A program made the translations under genes and the position numbers. Under the pieces are notes generated by a model. The model did no database searches, was not told where the DNA came from, and worked only from the letters and a program-made list of their open reading frames with translations. Positions 8,290 to 16,028 of a stretch of 42,103 nucleotides of DNA are shown one piece after another (the stretch's first letter is position 1; each line of letters starts with the position of its first letter). The stretch spans positions 1 through 42,103 of the forward strand of contig JASLXG010000007.1 in assembly GCA_030740435.1 (NCBI GenBank), given 5' to 3'. The DNA comes from Alphaproteobacteria bacterium. Its GTDB lineage: Bacteria; Pseudomonadota; Alphaproteobacteria; UBA2966.

Positions 8290-9194
8290 CGCAGGCGCGG
8301 CGTGGGGCGGCTGGCGATGGCGACGCCGACGGTGGCGCAGGCCATGCCGACGAGCGCCAGCGGCGGCATGCCTTCGTCGAGCACCAGCCAGGCGATCAGG
8401 GCGGCCGTCGGCGGCACCATGAAAAAGAGTGCCGAGACCCGAGAGATCTCGCCGCGCCGCACCATGAGCAGCAGCAGCGTCACCGAGATCAGCGAGTTGG
8501 CGATGACCAGGTAGGCGAGCGATATCGCCAGCTCGCCCGTCCAGTTGACGCCAAACGACTCGGTCAACAAAGCCAGCGGCAGAATGGCCGCCAGGCCGAC
8601 CGCGTACTGCACCAGATTGGAGGTCACGGGATGGTGCGGCCGGCCGAATTTCTTTTCGTAAAGCGTGCCGGCAGTGATGCCGGCTAGGGCTACGAAGGCG
8701 CAGACCAGTGCCAGCACCGAAGCCGCCGCGATTTCGGACCGTGCCACGATCACCAGGGCCGCACCCAGGAAACCGAAGCCGAAGCCGACCCAGCGCCAAA
8801 CGCCAATCCTTTCGGCTGCCAGCCAGGGCGCCAGCACGGCCACCAGGACGGGCTGCAGCGAAAGGATCAAGGCCATGCCACCGGCCGAGATGCCGAGCTT
8901 CAAGGACCAATAGGAAAGCCCGAAATAAAGCGCCTGGATCAGCAGGCCAACGACCGCCAAATGGAGCCATTCGGCTCTCTTTTTGGGCAGCGGCGGCCGC
9001 AGCACCAGCGCCAGCGGCAGCAGCAGCGCCAGCACGATCATGTAGCGGATGGCAAGAAAGGTGATGGGCTCGGCGTGGGCCAAGCCCATCTTGGCGAAGG
9101 TGAAGCCGCCCGACCAGAAAAGCAGAAAGATGCCCGGCGCCAGCACCAGCCAGAGCGGCCTAGGGCCCGTTTTTTCCGGCTTACGCTCTGTCAC
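8286..9194 (-). CDS. EamA/DMT family transporter
   Basis: 302-residue hydrophobic protein made of two EamA repeats of about five membrane helices each, joined near residue 145. Typical features are the first-helix segment LFWSGGFTFAKMGLAHAEPI, RY at the start of helix 2, and the second-repeat end LIAWLVLDEGMPPLALVGMACATVGVAIASR. Such transporters usually export amino acids, metabolites or drugs in the inner membrane; the substrate is not predictable. The start is GTG 9194 with a GAGGTT-like site. No regulator is adjacent. Confidence 0.85.
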   Translation of the reverse strand: MTERKPEKTGPRPLWLVLAPGIFLLFWSGGFTFAKMGLAHAEPITFLAIRYMIVLALLLPLALVLRPPLPKKRAEWLHLAVVGLLIQALYFGLSYWSLKLGISAGGMALILSLQPVLVAVLAPWLAAERIGVWRWVGFGFGFLGAALVIVARSEIAAASVLALVCAFVALAGITAGTLYEKKFGRPHHPVTSNLVQYAVGLAAILPLALLTESFGVNWTGELAISLAYLVIANSLISVTLLLLMVRRGEISRVSALFFMVPPTAALIAWLVLDEGMPPLALVGMACATVGVAIASRPTPRLR

Positions 9195-9230
9195 CCCGTC
9201 AACCTCGAACTACGCTTGGCGCCGCCGGGG

Positions 9231-9362
9231 CTAGTCGATGTCCCGCGCTTGGCCCATCTTCTCGGGCATCAGCATGCGAACCCCGACGATGGCGTCGGCG
9301 ACGGCGCCAACCCAGTAACTGGCCCTGAGGAAGGCAATCTTTCTTTTGTGCAGCCTAGCCAC
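9231..9362 (-). pseudogene. Short membrane-protein fragment (43 codons)
   Basis: A GTG-started frame immediately after the esterase stop reads 43 residues, including FLRASYWVGAVADAIVGVRMLMP and then a stop. That segment resembles the first transmembrane helix of small uncharacterised membrane proteins that are normally much longer. It may be a decayed gene start or a genuine micro-protein translationally coupled to the esterase. No independent support beyond the sequence pattern. Confidence 0.35.
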
Positions 9363-9365
9363 CCC

Positions 9366-10388
9366 TCACCACGCCCCACGCAACCACCCCGCAACTTCCC
9401 GAATGCACTCGTTCCCCTGCGGAATGACCTTGGTCAGCGAAACGAAAGCGTGGATCTGGCCCGGGAATTCCCGCTGGGTGACGTCGTTGCCGGCGGTCTT
9501 TAGCGCCTCGGCATACGCCTCACCCTCGTCGCGCAAGGGATCGAACCCGGCGGTCACGACGTAGGTTTTGGGCTGGGCGCTCAGGTCCGGCGCCAAGAGC
9601 GGCGAGAGGCGCAGGTCTTCGAGATCCTCGAAGCCGGCCAGGTAGGTCTCGCGGTACCACAGCATGCGGTCCAGGGGGATGATGTAGGCGTCTTCGAGCT
9701 CGCGGATCGAGGGCGTGTCCATGCGGGCGTCGGAGGCGGGGTAGATCAGCGCTTGCAGCGCCGGGCGCCCCTCGGGGGCGGTTTGCTGGCAGATGACGGC
9801 CGAGAGCGTGGCCCCGGCGCTGTCGCCGCTGACGCCGACGCGGGCCGGGTCGCCGCCGAGCTCGGTGGCGTGCTCACGCACCCAGCGGTAGGCCGCCAGG
9901 CCGTCCTCGACGGCGGCCGGGAAGGGGTGTTCGGGGGCTAACCGGTAATCCACCGCGATGACGATGCAGCCGGCCCACTTGGCCAGCTTGCCGGCGATGC
10001 CGTCGTGGGTCTCGAGGTCGCCCTGCACCCAGCCGCCGCCGTGGAAATAAATCAATATCGGCAGGCCGGCGGGCTCTGCGGTATCGCAATAGAGCCGCGC
10101 CGCTAGATCACCGGCACCGCCGCCGACCGTGAAATCGCTTTTTTTCGCCAACGCCGGGCAAGGCTCGTCGAAGATCTTGGTGATCTGGCGCACCTGGGCC
10201 CGGGTTACCTCGACCACGGGGATCTCGCCTGGCACGCGCAGCGTGTTGGCGAAGATGCCCACGGCCTGGGCCTTGGGGTCCATGACGCGAGGGCCGAGTC
10301 TCTGGCGGCGGCCAGCGTAATAGATCGCCATCAGGGTTTCCGGCAGTCGCGTCAGCAAAAGCCGGTAGAGCACGATTATTTTCTTCAT
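9366..10388 (-). CDS. Alpha/beta hydrolase, hormone-sensitive-lipase family esterase
   Basis: 340-residue serine hydrolase. The oxyanion-hole motif HGGGW and the nucleophile elbow GDSAG define the bacterial HSL (family IV) carboxylesterases. The remaining triad is visible as the Asp in FDPLRDEGEAYAEAL and the His in QIHAFVSL near the C-terminus. The first ~60 residues (hydrophobic MKKIIVLYRLLL, then a cap-forming helix) are typical of the family cap rather than a clear signal peptide. It hydrolyses short acyl esters, natural substrate unknown. A small frame starts 4 bp after its stop. The upstream space carries a direct-repeat cluster. Confidence 0.85.
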   Translation of the reverse strand: MKKIIVLYRLLLTRLPETLMAIYYAGRRQRLGPRVMDPKAQAVGIFANTLRVPGEIPVVEVTRAQVRQITKIFDEPCPALAKKSDFTVGGGAGDLAARLYCDTAEPAGLPILIYFHGGGWVQGDLETHDGIAGKLAKWAGCIVIAVDYRLAPEHPFPAAVEDGLAAYRWVREHATELGGDPARVGVSGDSAGATLSAVICQQTAPEGRPALQALIYPASDARMDTPSIRELEDAYIIPLDRMLWYRETYLAGFEDLEDLRLSPLLAPDLSAQPKTYVVTAGFDPLRDEGEAYAEALKTAGNDVTQREFPGQIHAFVSLTKVIPQGNECIREVAGWLRGAW

Positions 10389-10437
10389 CAGCGGATTGTA
10401 CGCCGCTTCGCTCGCAAATACGTCCCCGCTCCTAATT

Positions 10438-10548
10438 AGGTCCCTGTCCCCGAAACTCTGTCCCCGAAACTCCCCCTCGGGGTCGAGATAGGTCCCTGTC
10501 CCCGAAACTCCCCCTCGGGGCCGAATTAGGTCCCTGTCCCCGAAACTC
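10438..10548. repeat. Direct-repeat cluster, 21-bp unit AGGTCCCTGTCCCCGAAACTC
   Basis: Three identical copies of a unit beginning AGGTCCCTGTCC and ending CGAAACTC lie at 10438-10458, 10490-10510 and 10528-10548, with a partial copy at 10459-10472. Short CCCC-CTC-GGGG hairpins follow the partial copy and copy 2. The GGGGACAGG-like core (read on the minus strand) resembles extragenic repeats widespread in proteobacteria. It sits in the 204-bp space between the divergent esterase and GST genes. Confidence 0.75.
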
Positions 10549-10592
10549 GGGATAAGATCGTCGTTGACCCCGAAACCGCGAGCGGCTCAGGC

Positions 10593-11378
10593 GTGATCGA
10601 ACTGCACCACAACGGGCTCTCGACGTGCTCCCAGAAGGTCCGGCTGGTGCTGGCCGAGAAGGGGCTCGAGTGGCAGGGGCAGCATCTTGATCTTTGGCGG
10701 GGCGAGCAGCAGCGGCCGGAATACCTGGCTCTCAATCCGGGCGGCGTGGTGCCGACGCTGGTCGATGGGGGCCGGGTGATCATCGAATCCTCGGTGATCA
10801 TGGAATACCTCGACGAGGCCTTTCCGGAGCCGGCCCTGAAGCCCGGCGGCGCCGCTGAACGGGCTGCCATGCGGCTTTGGACCAAGCAGTTGGACGAAGG
10901 GGTACACGGCGCCACCAGCACGCTGAGCAACGCCGTGGCGTTTCGTTATCTTTTTCTCGACGGGGCCGGCGGGTTGGACGAGGCGCGGCTGCAACGGATG
11001 CCCGATCCGGCGCGCCGGGCGCGCAAGCGCGAACAGATCCTCGAGGGCATGGAAAGCCCGCTCTTTGCCGCCGCGCTGGGGCGCATCAAACGGCTGTTTG
11101 CCGACATGGAATCGGCGCTGGAGCGCCAGCCCTGGCTGGCCGGCGATGGTTTATCGTTGGCCGACCTGGCCCTGGCGCCGACGCTGGGCCGCATCGAGCA
11201 ACTGCACTTCCAGGGTCTGCTGGCCGCCCGGCCGCAGCTCGCGGAGTGGTTCGGCCGGATGCAGGCCCGGGCCAGCTATGCCGAGGCCGTTACCGCCTGG
11301 CTGGAGCAGGATGATCTGGACCTGATGGCGGAAAAGGGCGAGGCTGCCTGGCCCCGGGCGGCGGAAATACTGGCTTAA
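10593..11378 (+). CDS. Glutathione S-transferase family protein
   Basis: 261 residues. The N-terminal thioredoxin-fold domain (1-80) begins with a beta strand and STCSQKVRLVLAEKGL, where Ser is the likely glutathione-activating residue, and contains NPGGVVPTL (cis-Pro) and the glutathione-binding ES pair in VIIESSVIMEYL. The helical C-terminal domain has the N-capping segment GDGLSLADLALAPTL. It probably conjugates or isomerises an electrophile in the cytoplasm. The start is GTG 10593, without a strong ribosome-binding site. The dehydrogenase gene follows after only 2 bp, so the two are almost certainly one operon. Confidence 0.85.
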   Translation: MIELHHNGLSTCSQKVRLVLAEKGLEWQGQHLDLWRGEQQRPEYLALNPGGVVPTLVDGGRVIIESSVIMEYLDEAFPEPALKPGGAAERAAMRLWTKQLDEGVHGATSTLSNAVAFRYLFLDGAGGLDEARLQRMPDPARRARKREQILEGMESPLFAAALGRIKRLFADMESALERQPWLAGDGLSLADLALAPTLGRIEQLHFQGLLAARPQLAEWFGRMQARASYAEAVTAWLEQDDLDLMAEKGEAAWPRAAEILA

Positions 11379-11380
11379 TC

Positions 11381-12259
11381 ATGAATCAAGCGATCGCATT
11401 TCTCGGTCTCGGCGCCATGGGCTACCCCATGGCCGGACATCTGGCCCAGGCCGGCCACACGGTGACGATCTACAACCGCACGGCCGCCAAGGCCGCGGCC
11501 TGGGTGGCGGAGTATGGCGGCGGCCAGGCCGCTTCGCCGGCCGCGGCGGCGGCGGGGGCTGACGTGGTCATTAGCTGCGTCGGCGGCGACGACGACGTGC
11601 GCCAGATCGCACTGGGCCCCGGCGGCGCGCTGGCGGCCATGGCACCTGGCAGCCTGCTGATCGACCACACCACGACCTCGGCTGAACTGGCGCGCGAGGT
11701 GGCGGCGGCGGCTTTGGGACAGAAAATCGAATTCGTCGACGCGCCGATCGCCGGCGGCATCAAGGGGGCCCGGGCCGGTGTGCTTTCGATCATGGCTGGC
11801 GGCAACGCGGCGGCGGTGGCCCGGGCCGGCGCCATCGTCGCGCCCTACGCCCGCGGTTTCGAGCACATGGGGCCGGTGGGTGCCGGCCAGCTCACCAAGA
11901 TGGTCAACCAGATCTGCGCCAGCGGCATCATCCAGTCGCTGGCCGAGGGTTTGGCCTTCGCCCAGCGCGCCGGCCTCGACGATGCCAAGGTCATCGAGGT
12001 CATCGCCAAGGGCTCGGCCGCCTCGTTCCAGATCGGCAACCGAGCCCAGACCATGCAACGCCGAGATTTCAGCGCCGGCGGCACCATAAGCCTGCTCGAC
12101 AAAGACCTGGGCTTATGCCTCGAAGAAGCGGCACGGCTCGGCCTCGAGCTGCCGGTCCTGGAACTGGTCAAGGGCTTCTACGCCGACATCGTCGAACAGG
12201 GCGAAGGCCAGCACGACGCCGCCGCCCTGATCGCCAGGCTCGACGGGGTCGAAGAATAA
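11381..12259 (+). CDS. 3-hydroxyisobutyrate dehydrogenase-like NAD(P)-dependent oxidoreductase
   Basis: 292-residue beta-hydroxyacid dehydrogenase. The Rossmann motif FLGLGAMGYPMA is at the N-terminus, followed by YNRT, the substrate-binding DAPIAGGIKGARAG, and the catalytic Lys in GAGQLTKMVNQ. The C-terminal all-helical domain carries DLGLCLEEAARLGLELPV. Family members reduce or oxidise 3-hydroxyisobutyrate, tartronate semialdehyde or related acids. The neighbouring GST gene suggests a shared catabolic or detoxification role, but the substrate is not visible. It ends just before a terminator that serves the opposite strand. Confidence 0.85.
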   Translation: MNQAIAFLGLGAMGYPMAGHLAQAGHTVTIYNRTAAKAAAWVAEYGGGQAASPAAAAAGADVVISCVGGDDDVRQIALGPGGALAAMAPGSLLIDHTTTSAELAREVAAAALGQKIEFVDAPIAGGIKGARAGVLSIMAGGNAAAVARAGAIVAPYARGFEHMGPVGAGQLTKMVNQICASGIIQSLAEGLAFAQRAGLDDAKVIEVIAKGSAASFQIGNRAQTMQRRDFSAGGTISLLDKDLGLCLEEAARLGLELPVLELVKGFYADIVEQGEGQHDAAALIARLDGVEE

Positions 12260-12280
12260 AAAAATGCGGCTGAGCCGCTC
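12258..12280 (-). terminator. Rho-independent terminator of the leftward ten-gene unit
   Basis: Read on the minus strand, GCGGC-TCA-GCCGC is followed by A and seven Ts. The stem abuts the flavin reductase stop codon. It closes the long leftward transcription unit that starts near 21338. Confidence 0.75.
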
Positions 12281-12887
12281 AGTCCGGGGTCGGCATACTG
12301 AAGAAATTATCGACCACGGAGTAGTCGAAGTAACCCAGCCTAGCCAGCGGCCTGAGCTTGGCCATGTCGACCATGCCGTCCCGCAGCACGGCGTCGTCGA
12401 TATGTACGCCCACGACCTGGCCCAGCACGATGAACTGGGGCACCTCGGCGTCGTCGGCCGGCAGCTCGATGGTCTGGTGGTGGCGGCATTCGAGATGGGC
12501 CGGGCTCTCGGCCACCCGCGGCGGCTTGACCAGGCGGCTGGGCTCGGGGGTGAGGCCGGCCAGGGCGAACTCGTCGCTTTCCGCCGGTACGTGGCGGGCG
12601 GTTTCGTTCATGGCGTCCTTGAGGGCCTCGCTGACGATGTTGACGACGAATTCGCCGGTCTCGCTGACGTTGGTCAGCGTGTCCTTGAGGCGGCCCCCAA
12701 CGCGGCCGTTGGGCGCGAACATGACCATGGGCGGCGCGTTGCCGATGGCGTTGAAGTAGCTGTAGGGCGCCAGGTTGGCCACACCGTCCTGGCTCAGCGT
12801 CGAGATCCAGCCGATGGGCCGGGGCGCCACCAGGGCCTTGAAGGGGTTGTGGGGCAGGCCGTGGGGGGCGTGGGTTTCATAGAACAT
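12279..12887 (-). CDS. Flavin reductase family protein (FMN-binding split barrel)
   Basis: 202 residues of the DIM6/NTAB-type flavin reductase-like family: FKALVAPRPIGWISTLSQDGVANLAPYSYFNAIG near the N-terminus, then TLTNVSETGEFVVNIVSE, with substrate/flavin contact regions typical of this split-barrel fold. It probably binds FMN and uses NAD(P)H. The start is ATG 12887 with a GAAAGGA site; a longer in-frame extension overlaps etfA and is not supported. It is the last gene of the leftward unit, 11 bp after etfA, which suggests it serves the same flavin electron chain as the ETF. The partner enzyme is unknown. Confidence 0.85.
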   Translation of the reverse strand: MFYETHAPHGLPHNPFKALVAPRPIGWISTLSQDGVANLAPYSYFNAIGNAPPMVMFAPNGRVGGRLKDTLTNVSETGEFVVNIVSEALKDAMNETARHVPAESDEFALAGLTPEPSRLVKPPRVAESPAHLECRHHQTIELPADDAEVPQFIVLGQVVGVHIDDAVLRDGMVDMAKLRPLARLGYFDYSVVDNFFSMPTPD

Positions 12888-12898
12888 GGCGATTCCTT

Positions 12899-13873
12899 TC
12901 AGCCTCGGGCCTTGACCGCGGCAATCAGGGCCGGCAGCAATTCGTGGCAATCGGCCACCAGGCCGAATCGCGCGTGCTTGAAGATCGGCGCCTCGGCGTC
13001 GGTATTGATGGCGACGATGGTCTTGGCGTTGGCACAGCCGGCCATGTGCTGGCCGGCGCCCGAGATGCCCAGCGCCAGATAAAGCTCGGGCGCCACGGTG
13101 CGGCCCGAAAGGCCGACCTGGTAGCCCGGCGGACACCAGCCCAGGTCGCAGGCGACGCGGCTGGCGCCGACGGCGCCGCCCCAGAGCCCGGCCAGCTCGC
13201 GGGCCAAGTCGAAGGCTTTGGGTCCCTGCATGCCGCCGCCGCCGGCCACCACCACGTCGGCGCTTTCCAGGCGCACGCCGTCAGCGGCCTCGCGCCTGAT
13301 GTCGCGGACCTGGGTGCGGACCGAGGCCGGATCCAGCACGCTCGCGCGCACCACCACCTGGCCCTGGTGCGGCGGCGGCGCCTCGAAGCACTTGGGTTTG
13401 ACCGTGACGACGGCCGGTGGCGCGTTGAACGACAGCACTTCGTGGGCGTTGCCACCGTAGCAGGGGCGGGTCAGCCTGAGGCGTCCCTCGGCCACTTCGG
13501 CGGCGATGCAGCCGGTGGCGATGCCGGCACCCAGCCGGAAGGCCAATCGCGGTGCCAAATCGGCGCCTTGCGCCGTGTGAGCGATGACGATGGCTGCCGG
13601 CGTCAGTTCGCCGGCAACGGCGGCGAGGTCGGGCAGCCAGGCCTCGGCCTGATAGGGCGCGAGGGCATCCGCCTCCACCTGAATGACCGTATCGGCGCCG
13701 CCGGCCGCCAGGGCCGCCGCGGCGCCCCCCACTTCGGCGCCCAGGACCACGGCCGTAACCTCGCCACCCAGCGCCGGCGCCAGGGTGCGGGCAAGTCCCA
13801 GGAGCTCGAAGGAAAGCGCGCTCGCCTCTCCCTCGTCCGCCTCGGCCACCACCAGGATACCGCTTGCCGTCAT
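12899..13873 (-). CDS. etfA: Electron transfer flavoprotein alpha subunit
   Basis: 324 residues. The C-terminal FAD domain is unmistakable: VVVAGGGGMQG, then GGAVGASRVACDLGWCPPGYQVGLSG, the TVAPELYLALGISGAGQHMAG loop, and INTDAEAPIFKHARFGLVAD. The N-terminal domain has the usual alternating beta/alpha core. With EtfB it carries electrons from flavin dehydrogenases to ETF:quinone oxidoreductase in the cytoplasm. It overlaps etfB by 4 bp (ATGA), so the pair is translationally coupled. Its place after two molybdoenzymes and an importer suggests a dedicated ETF for this pathway rather than the general one. That assignment is inference. Confidence 0.9.
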   Translation of the reverse strand: MTASGILVVAEADEGEASALSFELLGLARTLAPALGGEVTAVVLGAEVGGAAAALAAGGADTVIQVEADALAPYQAEAWLPDLAAVAGELTPAAIVIAHTAQGADLAPRLAFRLGAGIATGCIAAEVAEGRLRLTRPCYGGNAHEVLSFNAPPAVVTVKPKCFEAPPPHQGQVVVRASVLDPASVRTQVRDIRREAADGVRLESADVVVAGGGGMQGPKAFDLARELAGLWGGAVGASRVACDLGWCPPGYQVGLSGRTVAPELYLALGISGAGQHMAGCANAKTIVAINTDAEAPIFKHARFGLVADCHELLPALIAAVKARG

Positions 13874-14682
13874 GGTGCCTCCAGTACCCGCTCGGCCAGC
13901 AAGCGATCGAGCAGCGCCGTAGCCTGGCCGTCGGCATCGTCACCGCCGATGAATTCGCAGACGATGTCGTTGACGGGAACGTAGAGCCGCTCCAGCACGC
14001 GCCGCGCCCCGGCGGCGCCGACCTGGTCGGCCGACAAATCCAAATCGGCCGCCGTCCATTCCGTGATCGGCTTGCGCGCCGCCTTCATGGTCTCGCGCAG
14101 GCTGGCGTGGCGCACACGGCCCAGTTCGTGGGCGATGGTGACGACCGCCGGCAGCGTCGTGGCCACGGTCTCGCCGCTGTCGTCCAGCACGCGCTCGACC
14201 ACCAGGCTGCCGTCGTCGAGCAGCAGGCTGCCGGCGAAAGTGACGGCCGGCAGGTCCAGCAGTTCGGCGATACCGCTGCCGACGATGCCGGCATCGCCGT
14301 CGGCCGCCTGGCGCCCGGCGAGCACGAGGTCGACATCGCCGATCTTGGCGATGGCCCGTGACAAGGCGAGCGCCGTGGTGAAGCCGTCACCATCGTCGAA
14401 GGCCGGGTCACTGAGCAGGAAGGCTTCGTCCGCCCCCAGCGCCAGGCCATTCTTGATGATGGCGCGGGCGGATTGGGCTCCCAGGCAAAGCAAACTAATG
14501 CGCGCCTCGGTGCCGCCGTCGCGCAGGCGCAACGCCGCTTCGATGGCCTGTTCGTCGAAGGGGTTTACGACGAAAGGCAGGCCGGGCAGCGGGATCACCC
14601 GGCACGCTTCCTCGTCGACCCGGAAGACGCTGGCGGCGATTTCCGGGTCGGGGATCTCCTTGACGCAGACGACGACGTGCAC
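13870..14682 (-). CDS. etfB: Electron transfer flavoprotein beta subunit
   Basis: About 270 residues. The N-terminus VVVCVKEIPDPE and the signature GRQAADGDAGIVGSGIAELLDLPAV (AMP/partner-binding region) identify EtfB. The later VVTIAHELGRVRHASLRETMKAARKPI is the conserved exit segment. GTG 14682 is chosen because a GGAG site is correctly placed for it and the protein then starts like other EtfB proteins; GTG 14694 would add four residues. It is 18 bp downstream of the sulfite-oxidase-like gene. The recognised dehydrogenase partner is not identifiable here. Confidence 0.88.
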   Translation of the reverse strand: MHVVVCVKEIPDPEIAASVFRVDEEACRVIPLPGLPFVVNPFDEQAIEAALRLRDGGTEARISLLCLGAQSARAIIKNGLALGADEAFLLSDPAFDDGDGFTTALALSRAIAKIGDVDLVLAGRQAADGDAGIVGSGIAELLDLPAVTFAGSLLLDDGSLVVERVLDDSGETVATTLPAVVTIAHELGRVRHASLRETMKAARKPITEWTAADLDLSADQVGAAGARRVLERLYVPVNDIVCEFIGGDDADGQATALLDRLLAERVLEAP

Positions 14683-14700
14683 GCTTCGCTCCACCCCGGC

Positions 14701-15960
14701 CTATTCGATGGTTATCCGGGTGGGCACGATGCCGTCGAAGTGCTTGCGCATGAAGTTCCATTCGGTCTGCGGCTGCATCCGTTCGGTCTCGTCGCGAGCC
14801 CGGGCCAGGATGGTGTAATCACCCGGCTTGTCGACCTCCCAGAGATAGGACCAGCGCTTCCAGAGCCAGCGGTCGGGCGAATATTCGACATGCGCCTGCC
14901 GCCAGCTTTGGCCTTCGTCGAGGCTGACTTCGACGCCTGTGATCTCGCCCTCGCCGCTCCAGGCCAAGCCGCGCACCATGTGGCTGCCGCGAGGCAGCGG
15001 CGAATAGTGATCCTGGGGATCGGTGATGATGCTTTTGACGCCCAGCGCCGTCATCATCTTCTTGTCGGGGTCGTCGGGCGACTTGCCGTCGACGAAGTAA
15101 TGGGTCTGGTGGTAGCAGTCCGGCATGTGGTCCATGACTTCGATCTTGTGGATCCACTTGACCCACCAGTTGCCGGCCCAGCCCGGCACGATCAGCCTGA
15201 GCGGCGCGCCGTGCAGGTGCTGCAGCCATTCGCCGTTCTGCGCCCAGGCCAGGATGGTGTCGGGGTGCAGGGCCTTTGCGATGGGCAGGCCCTTGTCGAA
15301 GTTGATGATGCCGGGATCGAAGACCTCGAAGTCGGTACGGCCGACCGAGCGGTAGATGTAGATGGGATCGGGCCGGCCCTCGTCCCAGCCCTCGAAACGG
15401 ATGGCCACGGCATTGGATTTGAGGCCGACGCGGTCGAGCAACTCGTGCAAGGGCACGCCGGTCCATTCGCCGCCGCTGACCAGGCAGGTAATGTCGATCG
15501 CCGACTGCAGATCGTCGGCCTCGGGCATGTCCTCTCTCTCCTTGCCGCTCAGGCTCCAGTGCAGGCGTTCGTCCTCGGGGTCGATCTCGAACGAGGGCTT
15601 GGCCATGTTGCTGCCCGCCTCGAGGTAGTCGAAGAAGTCGGCATCGTTGCCGGCACACTCGATGACCGCGCGTACGCTGCGGCCGGGCAGCCGGCGCACG
15701 TCTTCGAGGGTCCAGGTGCCGGGGTTCTCGACCTCGCCGAAAACGGAAAACTCGTAGTCCTCGGGGTGAACCGGATCGGGCACCTGCAATTGGGCCAGGA
15801 TGTAGGAGGCATCGGTGGGCGTGATCAGTCCTTCCATCTCCAGCAGCGGCATGCGCGTCGACACCACGCGTCCTTCCACGTCCTTGAAGATCTGCGGCCG
15901 AGCCCGTTTGCGATCGGGCCAGCCACGGACGAACTCGCCTTCGATTTCCTTCCTCGGCAT
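14701..15960 (-). CDS. Sulfite oxidase-like molybdopterin oxidoreductase (copy 1)
   Basis: 419 residues with a SUOX-type Moco domain and a C-terminal Mo-co dimerisation domain (GVEVSLDEGQSWRQA). Cys102 in VIECAGND is the expected molybdenum ligand. HGAPLRL and GWAGNWWVKWIHKIEV are typical of the family. There is no haem domain and no visible signal or Tat peptide, so a cytoplasmic location is expected, unlike most bacterial sulfite dehydrogenases. The start is ATG 15960 with GGAGG upstream. It is a tandem paralogue of the next gene, of identical length and mostly identical sequence, separated by 68 bp. Sulfite or another small oxyanion/sulfur compound could be the substrate. Confidence 0.85.
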   Translation of the reverse strand: MPRKEIEGEFVRGWPDRKRARPQIFKDVEGRVVSTRMPLLEMEGLITPTDASYILAQLQVPDPVHPEDYEFSVFGEVENPGTWTLEDVRRLPGRSVRAVIECAGNDADFFDYLEAGSNMAKPSFEIDPEDERLHWSLSGKEREDMPEADDLQSAIDITCLVSGGEWTGVPLHELLDRVGLKSNAVAIRFEGWDEGRPDPIYIYRSVGRTDFEVFDPGIINFDKGLPIAKALHPDTILAWAQNGEWLQHLHGAPLRLIVPGWAGNWWVKWIHKIEVMDHMPDCYHQTHYFVDGKSPDDPDKKMMTALGVKSIITDPQDHYSPLPRGSHMVRGLAWSGEGEITGVEVSLDEGQSWRQAHVEYSPDRWLWKRWSYLWEVDKPGDYTILARARDETERMQPQTEWNFMRKHFDGIVPTRITIE

Positions 15961-16028
15961 AAACAAAATCCTCCAAACCTTCGGCCTGATGGGCCGATGC
16001 TCCCCGGCTGGCTGCCAATATAAGAAAG

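Noticed and set aside
10438-10548. CRISPR array
   Set aside because: Only three units with unequal gaps containing repeat-derived hairpins, no unique spacers of even size and no cas genes.
13137-13455. Upstream extension of the flavin reductase frame and minus-strand alternatives within etfA
   Set aside because: The extended frame lies inside the convincing EtfA reading frame, and the flavin reductase has a good ribosome-binding site at ATG 12887.
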